This document shows positions 17,774 through 25,385 of a DNA stretch of 64,000 bases, one piece after another (positions within the stretch are counted from its first letter, which is position 1; each line of letters opens with the position of its first letter). This stretch comes from Pseudomonadota bacterium (GTDB lineage Bacteria; Pseudomonadota; Gammaproteobacteria; Steroidobacterales; Steroidobacteraceae), in assembly GCA_016703895.1 (NCBI GenBank), contig JADJBE010000006.1, positions 186,001 through 250,000 of the forward strand, written 5' to 3'. A program made the translations under genes and the position numbers. The notes beneath the pieces were generated by a model that had not been told where the DNA came from, did not search any database, and saw nothing but the letters and a program-made list of their open reading frames with translations.

Positions 17774-19231
17774 TTGTTTACCAAGACTCTAGCTGAGCTT
17801 GCGCGTGGCTTGCGCGGCAAGGAATTCTCGTCAGTTGAACTGACGCGCGCCTTGCTGCAGCGGATCGACGCCAGTCAGTCGGTGCTCAATTCCGTGATCT
17901 CCGTCACGGCGGACTCGGCCATGGCCGCCGCCGCCGCCGCCGACGGCCAGATCGCCGCCGGCACGGCTAAACCGCTGACTGGCCTGCCTTTGCTGCACAA
18001 GGATATCTTCTGTACTGAAGGGGTCCGCACCACCTGTGGCTCGCGGATGCTCGAGAACTTCATCTCGCCATACGACGCAACCGTGGTCGCCAAACTGCGG
18101 CAGGCCGGCATGATCATGCTGGGCAAGACCAATATGGACGAGTTCGCGATGGGTTCATCGAACGAGACCAGCTTCTTCGGGCCAGTGACCAACCCATGGA
18201 ACGCCGCCATGGTGCCGGGCGGTTCGTCGGGTGGTTCTGCGGCAGCGGTAGCCGCGCGTCTCTGTCCGGTCGCGACGGCGACTGACACCGGCGGATCAAT
18301 CCGTCAGCCTGCAGCGCTCTGCGGCGTCACGGGTCTCAAGCCGACCTACGGCCGCGTGTCTCGCTACGGCATGATCGCGTTCGCCTCCAGCCTCGACCAG
18401 GCCGGCGTGATCTCGCTGACCGCCGAAGATGCGGCGTTGATCCTCAATGCCATGGCCGGGTTCGATCCGCGCGACTCGACCAGCGTCGATGAGCGGGTGC
18501 CCGATTACACGGCGACGCTCGGTGATTCGCTCGCCGGCCTGCGGATCGGCGTGATTCGGGAGTTTTTCGATGCGGGGCTGGACGCCGGCGTGGGCGCGGC
18601 TGTCCGTGCTGCGCTCGCCGCGTACGAGAAGTTGGGCGCGACACTGGTCGACGTCGACTTGCCCGCACTGCCGCTGTCGGTGCCTACCTACTATGTTGTG
18701 GCGCCAGCGGAAGCGTCGTCCAACCTCGCACGCTTCGACGGCGTCCGGTTCGGCCATCGTTGCAAGGACCCGGTCAATCTCGAGGATTTGTACAAGCGCT
18801 CGCGCGGCGAGGGCTTCGGTGCCGAGGTAAAGCGGCGCATCATGACCGGCACCTATGTACTGTCGGCGGGCTACTATGACGCTTACTACCTGAAAGCGCA
18901 GCAAGTGCGGCAACTCATCGCGCAGGATTTCGCGCGCGCGTTCGCGGACGTCGATGTGTTGATGGGGCCGACGACACCGACGCCGGCATTCGGCTTGGGT
19001 GCGAAGACCGCCGACCCGATCACGATGTATCTGAACGATATCTACACGATTGGTGCCAACATGGCGGGCTTGCCGGCGGTGTCGATTCCGTGCGGCTTCG
19101 CGGCCGACCTGCCGGTCGGCTTGCAGATCATTGGCGCGCATTTCGCCGAGGCGAAGCTGCTGAATGTCGCGCACCAGTACCAGCTCGCCACCGATTGGCA
19201 TAGCCGCGTGCCGCCAGCGTGGGCCGCATGA
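17774..19231 (+). CDS. gatA: Aspartyl/glutamyl-tRNA amidotransferase subunit A
   Basis: 485 residues from TTG 17774, which gives the usual length and spacing. The amidase-signature triad is intact: K76 (LLHKDIF), S151 in VPGGSSGGSAA and S175 in TDTGGSIRQPA. It releases ammonia from glutamine (or asparagine) and feeds it through a channel to GatB. TTG lies ten bases after gatC; no strong ribosome-binding site is visible. The 3' end overlaps gatB by four bases (ATGA). Confidence 0.96.
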   Translation: MFTKTLAELARGLRGKEFSSVELTRALLQRIDASQSVLNSVISVTADSAMAAAAAADGQIAAGTAKPLTGLPLLHKDIFCTEGVRTTCGSRMLENFISPYDATVVAKLRQAGMIMLGKTNMDEFAMGSSNETSFFGPVTNPWNAAMVPGGSSGGSAAAVAARLCPVATATDTGGSIRQPAALCGVTGLKPTYGRVSRYGMIAFASSLDQAGVISLTAEDAALILNAMAGFDPRDSTSVDERVPDYTATLGDSLAGLRIGVIREFFDAGLDAGVGAAVRAALAAYEKLGATLVDVDLPALPLSVPTYYVVAPAEASSNLARFDGVRFGHRCKDPVNLEDLYKRSRGEGFGAEVKRRIMTGTYVLSAGYYDAYYLKAQQVRQLIAQDFARAFADVDVLMGPTTPTPAFGLGAKTADPITMYLNDIYTIGANMAGLPAVSIPCGFAADLPVGLQIIGAHFAEAKLLNVAHQYQLATDWHSRVPPAWAA

Positions 19232-20703
19232 GTACTAACGCAGGCACTAACGACTGGGAGACCGTGATTGGTCTCGAGATCCACGCGCAGCTGGCGACAC
19301 GCTCGAAGATCTTCTCAGCTTCGGCGACTGCGTACGGTGCCAGTCCGAACGCGCAGGCGAACCTGGTCGATCTGGGCTATCCCGGTGTGTTGCCGGTGCT
19401 CAATGGCGAGGCGGTGCGGATGGCAGTCAAATTCGGCCTGGCGGTGGGCGCCGAGATCGCGCCGCGCTCAGTCTTCGCCCGCAAGAACTATTTCTATCCG
19501 GATCTTCCAAAAGGCTATCAAATCAGCCAGTTCGAGCTGCCCGTGGTGGGCAAGGGCGCGCTCGATATCGTGCTCGATGACGGCGAGCGCAAGCGGATCG
19601 GCATCACCCGCGCGCATCTCGAGGAGGACGCCGGCAAGTCTCTGCACGAAGGGCTGGGCAAGCTCACGGGCATCGATCTGAATCGCGCCGGGACGCCGCT
19701 CGTCGAGATCGTCTCCGAGCCCGACATGCGCTCTGCCAAAGAGGCCGTGGCGTATCTCAAGAAGGTGCATACGCTGGTGCGGTACCTCGAGATTTGCGAC
19801 GGCAACATGCAAGAAGGGTCGTTTCGCTGTGACGCCAATGTGTCGGTGCGCAAGCGCGGCGCGAGCGCATTCGGCACGCGGGCCGAGATCAAGAACATCA
19901 ACTCGTTCCGTTACGTCGAAAAGGCGATCAACTACGAGGTCGCGCGGCAGATCGATCTGCTGGAGTCGGGCGGCAAGGTCGTGCAGGAGACTCGTCTGTA
20001 CGATCCGGACAAGGGCGAGACGCGTTCGATGCGCTCCAAGGAAGAGGCTAACGACTATCGTTATTTTCCGGACCCGGACCTCTTGCCGCTCGTAATCGAC
20101 GCCGCGTTCATCGAGCAAGTGAGAGCCAGCCTGCCGGAATTGCCGGATGACAAGGCAGCGCGGTTTAGTCGCGACTACGGGCTGTCTGACTATGACGCCG
20201 GCGTGCTCACGGCAAGCCGTGATCTGGCGGACTATTTCGAAGCCACGGCGGCGGCCGTGGCGAACGCGCCGCCGTCGCCCGACCATGCCAAGCTGGCCGC
20301 CAACTGGGTCTCAGGTGCGCTGGCCGCAGCGCTCAATGCTAACAATCTCGAGATTGCCGCGAGCAAGATGACGTCGGCCTCGCTGGCCGGGCTGCTGCGG
20401 CGCATCGCCGACAATACGATCTCCGGCAAGATTGCCAAGGACGTGTTCGAGGACATGTGGGCCACCGGCAATGAAGCGGATGCCATCATCGAGTCCAGAG
20501 GCTTGCGCCAGATCACCGATACCGGTGCAATCGAGCGCGCGATCGACGAGGTGATAGCCAACAGCCCTAACCAGCTCGCCGACTACCGCGGTGGCAAGGA
20601 CAAGCTGTTCGGCTACTTCGTCGGCCAGGTCATGAAAGCAACGGCTGGCAAGGCGAACCCGGCACAACTCAACGAGCTGCTGAAAAAGAAGCTCGCCGGC
20701 TGA
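19228..20703 (+). CDS. gatB: Aspartyl/glutamyl-tRNA amidotransferase subunit B
   Basis: 491 residues from ATG 19228, within the gatA stop (ATGA). GatB hallmarks: VIGLEIHAQL near the N-terminus, RKNYFYPDLPKGYQISQ, HLEEDAGKS, DLNRAGTPLVEIVSEPD, CDANVSVR and EIKNINSFR. The C-terminal YqeY-like helical domain that binds tRNA ends in LLKKKLAG. It phosphorylates and amidates the misacylated tRNA. The last stop shares a base with the hslO start. Confidence 0.97.
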   Translation: MSTNAGTNDWETVIGLEIHAQLATRSKIFSASATAYGASPNAQANLVDLGYPGVLPVLNGEAVRMAVKFGLAVGAEIAPRSVFARKNYFYPDLPKGYQISQFELPVVGKGALDIVLDDGERKRIGITRAHLEEDAGKSLHEGLGKLTGIDLNRAGTPLVEIVSEPDMRSAKEAVAYLKKVHTLVRYLEICDGNMQEGSFRCDANVSVRKRGASAFGTRAEIKNINSFRYVEKAINYEVARQIDLLESGGKVVQETRLYDPDKGETRSMRSKEEANDYRYFPDPDLLPLVIDAAFIEQVRASLPELPDDKAARFSRDYGLSDYDAGVLTASRDLADYFEATAAAVANAPPSPDHAKLAANWVSGALAAALNANNLEIAASKMTSASLAGLLRRIADNTISGKIAKDVFEDMWATGNEADAIIESRGLRQITDTGAIERAIDEVIANSPNQLADYRGGKDKLFGYFVGQVMKATAGKANPAQLNELLKKKLAG

Positions 20704-21638
20704 TGGCGGAATCCGACTGCGTACGCCGGTTCCTGCTCGATGACCGGCCGATTCGCGGCCAGGTCGTGCGTTTGCAGGCAAGCTGGGCGGCCTTGCTCGA
20801 GCACACGGATTACCCGGCACCGATCCAGGTATTGCTAGGTGAAGCGGCAGTCGCCAGCGTGCTGCTGGCAGCCACACTGAAATTCGAGGGCGCGCTGACC
20901 CTGCAGTTGCAAGGCAGCGGCCGGGTTGCCCTGCTGGTCGCGCAATGCACCCATGACTTCAGGGTGCGTGCGATGGCGCAGTTCGACGCGACCAGTAGCG
21001 CCAGCGGTTTTCGTGAGCTGGTGGGCGATGGCAATGTCACGGTCACAATCGAGGCCGACGATCGCAAGTCGCGCTATCAGGGCGTCGTGCCGCTTGTGGG
21101 CGAGTCATTGGCCGCGTCGCTGGAAGAATACTTCGATCGTTCCGAGCAGATTCCGACCGTCGTCAGGCTAACTGCGAGTCGGGATGTGTTGGCGGGTGTG
21201 CTGGTGCAGCGACTGCCTTTGGCGGGCGGCTTGATTGGCAGCGCGGTTGGCTCGAGCCAGCGTCTGGATGATGGGTCGCTGGACGATACGTTGCTGGATG
21301 AGCTGTGGCACACGACCAGCGCCGCGGTCCACGCTTTGCCGCAGGATATTCTATTGTCGCCGTCGATGGCAGCAGTGGTTACCGCGGTGATGGCCGGTGA
21401 GGACACACGCTTGTTCGGTGAGCAACCGATACGATTTGAGTGCCGTTGTGCGCCAGACCGTGTCGCGGCACTGTTGCGCGGTCTCGGCGAGTCGGAAGTG
21501 CGCGACATACTCGCCGAGGAGGGCGCAGTCACGGTCACTTGCGAGTTTTGCCATCGCCCCTATGCGTTTGACTCGATCGAGGTCGAGCGCCTGTTTGCCA
21601 GCGCAGAGATGGTGCCGGGGTCCGATACCTTGAATTGA
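20703..21638 (+). CDS. hslO: Redox-regulated holdase Hsp33
   Basis: 311 residues, ATG at 20703 overlapping the gatB stop by one base. The N-terminal domain pattern (QASWAALLEHTDYPAPIQVLLGEA, LQLQGSGRVALLVAQC) and the C-terminal zinc site with CxC (CRCAP) and CxxC (CEFCHRPYAF) match Hsp33. Oxidation of these cysteines releases zinc and turns on chaperone activity under oxidative stress in the cytosol. It converges with the sensor kinase gene, with only five bases between stops. Confidence 0.95.
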   Translation: MAESDCVRRFLLDDRPIRGQVVRLQASWAALLEHTDYPAPIQVLLGEAAVASVLLAATLKFEGALTLQLQGSGRVALLVAQCTHDFRVRAMAQFDATSSASGFRELVGDGNVTVTIEADDRKSRYQGVVPLVGESLAASLEEYFDRSEQIPTVVRLTASRDVLAGVLVQRLPLAGGLIGSAVGSSQRLDDGSLDDTLLDELWHTTSAAVHALPQDILLSPSMAAVVTAVMAGEDTRLFGEQPIRFECRCAPDRVAALLRGLGESEVRDILAEEGAVTVTCEFCHRPYAFDSIEVERLFASAEMVPGSDTLN

Positions 21639-21643
21639 TGCCG

Positions 21644-22999
21644 CTAGACCAGTACTGCCGTGGGCAGCCAAACCCGGATCGTGAGGCCGCCGCCGTCACG
21701 CGGCTCGGCTACTACACCGCCCTGATGGACTTCGAAGACACGGCGTGCGATCGCAAGTCCCAAGCCGGTGCCAGTGCCTGTCGCAGCGTCTGGAACGCGG
21801 AAATATGGATCGAATATGCGCGCTAGGTAGTCAGGCGGCACACCGGGGCCTCGATCCGCAATCGTCACTTGGCAGAGTGTCACCGCGCGGCTGATGCCGA
21901 TACTGATCACGGAAGCCGCTGGTGCGTGGCGGATGGCATTGCGCAGAATGTTCTCAAACCCGCTACGCAGCAGTTCCGGGTCACCGACGACCGTTGCACC
22001 GTCGGCGAGCGCGAGCTCGATCTTGCAAGCGTGTGCCGTCGCTTCGATTTCCTCGTCACGCGCCAGCGCTACTAACAGCTCATCCAGCCGCACGAGCCGT
22101 TGCTGGAGCGGCGCAGCAGTCGAATCGACCCGTGAAAACTTGAGTAGATCGCCGATCACGCGATCGATCTGGCGAATCTCCTGTTCGATCCGCTGCACTG
22201 TGGGCTCGTCGACTTTGCCGTTGTGTGCCGCGAGGCCCAAGGCCGCCTGCAAGCGCGCCAGTGGCGAGCGTAGCTCGTGCGACAAATCGCTCATCAGGCG
22301 CGAGCGGCTGCTCAAGAGTCCGGCGATCTGCGCCGCCATACGGTTGACGTCGGCAGCCAGTGCGCCGAGTTCGTCCTGGCGTGTCGCAATGGTCGCTGGC
22401 ACGCGCGCGTCGATCTGGCCCGACGCCAGTTCCCGCACGACTTGCTGCAGCTCACCCAGCGGCCGGGCGACTGCCCGCGCGATCCACCAGGCAACGGTGG
22501 CAATGACCAGCATCGCTGCCGCCAACAGCCCCAGGGTCGTAAGCGCGTTGCCGAGCAAGGTAATACGCTTGGGTAGCACCAGGAAGGTGTAGCGCTCGCC
22601 GCTGGGTCCCAGCAGTTGCGGCGCCAGTCGTACGGGTTGGTAGTTGCTCGGTAGATCGCTTGGCGTGCCAACCACCGAGCGGCGAACGAAATTCGCGTAG
22701 AGCTCCGGCAAGCGCAGCCCGCGGATGTCCTGACTGGCAGTATCCAGAACGTAAACGGTGACGTCGTTTGGAATCGCTGCATCCTCGCGCAGCCACTGCT
22801 CGAGGGCTGGCCGTCCGCCGACAGCCAGCACCTTTGCGGCCTCGCGCCCCAGGCCGCCGTGCTTGGTAGCTGTGTAGGTCTCGAGTTCACTTGCTGCGAC
22901 AAAGTAGACGCTCGCCAACGACAGCACCACGAAGGCCAGCAGCGCGGTGCCGATGTAGAGCGCCATGCGCCAGTACAGGCGGGTCAAAGGGAACTGCAT
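21644..22999 (-). CDS. Membrane sensor histidine kinase
   Basis: 451 residues. TM1 spans about 13-35; a periplasmic sensor of about 110 residues follows; TM2 lies at about 153-176; a HAMP linker runs from ARPLGELQQVVRELASG. The DHp helix has the phospho-acceptor H241 in SDLSHELRSPLARLQ. The catalytic domain has the N box (ENILRNAIRHAP), G1 (DRGPGVPPDYLARIFDPYFR) and G2 (GTGTGLGLAIARR). It resembles the CpxA/RstB group of envelope-sensing kinases, but the signal is not readable. It follows the response regulator by four bases in a two-gene operon. Confidence 0.93.
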   Translation of the reverse strand: MQFPLTRLYWRMALYIGTALLAFVVLSLASVYFVAASELETYTATKHGGLGREAAKVLAVGGRPALEQWLREDAAIPNDVTVYVLDTASQDIRGLRLPELYANFVRRSVVGTPSDLPSNYQPVRLAPQLLGPSGERYTFLVLPKRITLLGNALTTLGLLAAAMLVIATVAWWIARAVARPLGELQQVVRELASGQIDARVPATIATRQDELGALAADVNRMAAQIAGLLSSRSRLMSDLSHELRSPLARLQAALGLAAHNGKVDEPTVQRIEQEIRQIDRVIGDLLKFSRVDSTAAPLQQRLVRLDELLVALARDEEIEATAHACKIELALADGATVVGDPELLRSGFENILRNAIRHAPAASVISIGISRAVTLCQVTIADRGPGVPPDYLARIFDPYFRVPDAATGTGTGLGLAIARRVFEVHQGGVVAEPRDGGGLTIRVWLPTAVLV

Positions 23000-23003
23000 G
23001 GTG

Positions 23004-23744
23004 CTAGTCGTGCCTCGGCGGCGAGCTTTCCTTGGCCGGACTGTTAGGATGATCGATCACATAACCTTGGCCGCGCACCACGGTGATGTAGTCGGACTCG
23101 ACACCCGCGGCTTTGAGTTTACCGCGCAGTTTACTGATCAGCGTATCGATGCTGCGATCGTAGGCCTCGAGCGGCCGGTCGAGCGCCAGTTGCGTCAGTC
23201 TTGCACGGGATAGAACCTCGCCTGCGTGATGCATGAGTTGCTCCAGTACGCGCATCTCTGCCGCCGTCAGCGCCAGGAACTGCGCGTTGGCCGTGGCCTC
23301 GCGTCGCCGCGTATCGAGCGCAAGCGCGCCGACTTTGAGAATGGCCGCAGTAGCGCGCTCGGTAGGGCTGCCTTGCGCACGCTTGAGTATCGTGCGGATA
23401 CGCAGCGCCAGCTCGAGCGGGCTGCAGGGCTTCGCCAAGTAGTCATCTGCACCACGCATCAGCCCAAGAATGCGCTCCGGTTCTTCGCCGCGGGCGGTCA
23501 ACATGATGATGGGCAGGTCGTGCTGCTCGCGTATCACGCGCAGAGCCTCGAAACCACTCATGTCGGGCAACATGACATCGAGAACTACGAGATCCGGCGG
23601 CCGCAGCGCGATTTGCTCGAGCGCAGCGCCAGCATTATGTACGGTCATCACGCTGAAGCCCTGCAGTTGCAGATACTCCTGCAGCATCGCGGCGAGCTCG
23701 ACGTCGTCGTCGACGAGCAGCAGACGGGGTTCGGTAGCCGACAT
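23004..23744 (-). CDS. OmpR/PhoB-family response regulator
   Basis: 246 residues from ATG 23744, with AAAGGGA upstream. The receiver domain has acidic residues VDDD (11-14), phospho-acceptor D56 (VVLDVMLPDMSG) and the conserved Lys in YLAKPCSPLEL. The C-terminal winged helix is of OmpR type (LTAAEMRVLEQLMHHAGEVLSRARL, RSIDTLISKLRGKL, VRGQGYVI). It should be phosphorylated by the kinase encoded four bases downstream. An 11-bp-period direct repeat just upstream of the start is a likely binding site, implying autoregulation and control of the divergent gene. Confidence 0.94.
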   Translation of the reverse strand: MSATEPRLLLVDDDVELAAMLQEYLQLQGFSVMTVHNAGAALEQIALRPPDLVVLDVMLPDMSGFEALRVIREQHDLPIIMLTARGEEPERILGLMRGADDYLAKPCSPLELALRIRTILKRAQGSPTERATAAILKVGALALDTRRREATANAQFLALTAAEMRVLEQLMHHAGEVLSRARLTQLALDRPLEAYDRSIDTLISKLRGKLKAAGVESDYITVVRGQGYVIDHPNSPAKESSPPRHD

Positions 23745-23755
23745 GCATTTCCCTT

Positions 23756-23775
23756 TGTTAACACGCTGTTGACAC
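23756..23775 (+). promoter_or_regulatory. Tandem direct repeat, likely OmpR-type regulator site
   Basis: TGTTAACAC at 23756-23764 and TGTTGACAC at 23767-23775 are two nearly identical 9-mers with an 11-base period. OmpR/PhoB-type regulators bind such direct repeats on one face of the helix. The site lies between the regulator gene (start 23744, leftward) and the membrane-protein gene (start 23821, rightward). The second repeat contains TTGACA, a possible -35. Confidence 0.5.
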
Positions 23776-23820
23776 AGCGACCCTGTGGCTGCGCCTACAC
23801 TCCCAGCATAGGAGAAAACC

Positions 23821-24777
23821 ATGTCTACGCAAGCCGCTGCCCCACAAAGCAAACTCATGAGCCTGCTGTATCGCCCGCCGTGGGTGGGACTGCTCGCCTT
23901 CATCATCGTGTTCGTCGTGCAGGCGCTCGGTCACACCGTGATGATCGTGATGGAAGATGTCTGGCCTGGCGCGGACTACGTCTATCAGTCGGCGTTTGCG
24001 ATGGGCCTATTTGGTGCGGTGTTGCTGTTCCTCGGCATGCGTCATACCAATGAAGTTTCCGCCACCTGGTATGGCTTCTGGGCCGGCACTTTTCTCTGGA
24101 CCGGCTGGGTCGAGTTTTCGTTCGTCTGGTCCGCTAACTATTTAGCCGTGCCGGATCTGATGGACAAAGCAGTTGCCGGTGCTATTGCGACCAAGGCCGA
24201 GTATCTCGTGATGATGTCGTCACTGGGCATCATGGGCGCGACACTGGCGTATTTTCTGTTGAACAAAGAAACCAAATGCAATTTCTTTCTTTGGTTTCAG
24301 CGCAACGCAGGTCTCAAGACCGGTAAACCGACATCCGGTCATCAGCGAAATTTCGCAGCGATCACAGCACTCGAGACAATCTATGTCATCTGGTTTTTCT
24401 ATCTCCTGCTGCTATTCATGTATGACGAGAACATTCTCGGCGAACGTCACCCCGTCACGTATGGCATCTTTTTTCTCAACGTGATCTGGACCGTCTATCT
24501 GTTTCAACGTCTGATGCGGTTCTGGAAGGTGACCACCGCCATTCGCTATGGAATCCCCACCGCCATCATCGCCTGGAATACGGTCGAGATTGCCGGCCGC
24601 TGGCATCTGTTCACCGAGTTCTGGGAGCATCCGCAGGATTTCGCGCTCGAGATGAGCCTGTTCACACTTGGTGTGATCATCGCCGGCATCCTGGCGGTGC
24701 GTACGCCGGCGCACAAGAAAGCCGAGCTTTCGCGACAGGAGATGGACGGAGTGCAGAAGCAGCCAGCGCAGAGCTGA
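23821..24777 (+). CDS. Polytopic membrane protein of unknown function (318 aa)
   Basis: Strong AGGAG nine bases before ATG 23821. About seven hydrophobic segments are visible: near residues 20-45, 58-75, 85-110, 135-150, 185-205, 217-230 and 278-300. Polar residues inside the segments include HTVMIVMED, HTNEVSATWYGFWAG, WVEFSF and NTVEIAGRWHLFTEFWEHP; these conserved-looking His, Glu and Trp residues could bind a metal, heme or quinone. The C-terminal tail is charged and cytoplasmic. I do not recognise the family. It is divergent from, and probably controlled by, the two-component system next door, and it lies just before the cytochrome operon (convergent). Confidence 0.82.
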   Translation: MSTQAAAPQSKLMSLLYRPPWVGLLAFIIVFVVQALGHTVMIVMEDVWPGADYVYQSAFAMGLFGAVLLFLGMRHTNEVSATWYGFWAGTFLWTGWVEFSFVWSANYLAVPDLMDKAVAGAIATKAEYLVMMSSLGIMGATLAYFLLNKETKCNFFLWFQRNAGLKTGKPTSGHQRNFAAITALETIYVIWFFYLLLLFMYDENILGERHPVTYGIFFLNVIWTVYLFQRLMRFWKVTTAIRYGIPTAIIAWNTVEIAGRWHLFTEFWEHPQDFALEMSLFTLGVIIAGILAVRTPAHKKAELSRQEMDGVQKQPAQS

Positions 24778-24798
24778 TCGGTCGCCGCTCAGGCTCGG

Positions 24799-25371
24799 TC
24801 AGGGGCGGTCGCGCGCGAATCGGGCCAGCGCGTCACGCTGGTCGCTCCACAGTGCAAACGACAGCGGTTGTGCAGCGTCTTCGTAGAACGCCGACAGTTG
24901 TTCGCTCGCAGCGATATAGGCGAGTGTTGCCGCGTCGATCGCATAGGCAATCGTGGTGAACTTGGGCACCGCGGGAGGCAGCAGCCGCGGATCTGACTGC
25001 AGTTCGATGGGTACTTCCGCCAGCGGTTGCGGCCTGACATCACGTCCGTCCGCCAAGATCACCAGTTTGCGGTTGCCGGCGAGCGATTCATCGTTGACGC
25101 GCTCATCGATCGTTGACCATCGGTAGGCGATTAGGGCCAGCGTGAACTTGCCGGCCACATCGCGTTCGACCGCAACCAGCGTGATGTAGTCGCGCACATT
25201 GGCTGCAATGTCGCGCCGCTCGCGAGCGAATACCAGGGGTTTGTCGACCACAGTCAGCGTGACGCCGCTGCGTTGGTCGAGATGCGTGGCAGGCTCTGGT
25301 GGCGGCAGTGCGGTGCAGGCGCCGCACAGCACCAGGCAAGCAGACAGGCAGGCACCGAGTAGCGGGCGCAT
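24799..25371 (-). CDS. Putative lipoprotein of unknown function (190 aa)
   Basis: The start ATG at 25371 gives a hydrophobic signal with several cysteines (CLSACLVLCGAC) and a possible but imperfect lipobox at CGAC. The mature part is mixed alpha/beta, with TLTVVDKPLVFARERRDI and LALIAYRW; RRDIAANVRDYITLVAVE suggests a small folded domain. It begins 14 bases after the outer-membrane beta-barrel gene and is the last gene of the leftward cytochrome operon. A lipid-anchored helper of the barrel or cytochromes would fit the context. No family was recognised. Confidence 0.7.
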   Translation of the reverse strand: MRPLLGACLSACLVLCGACTALPPPEPATHLDQRSGVTLTVVDKPLVFARERRDIAANVRDYITLVAVERDVAGKFTLALIAYRWSTIDERVNDESLAGNRKLVILADGRDVRPQPLAEVPIELQSDPRLLPPAVPKFTTIAYAIDAATLAYIAASEQLSAFYEDAAQPLSFALWSDQRDALARFARDRP

Positions 25372-25385
25372 CGTAGCTCGCGCGC

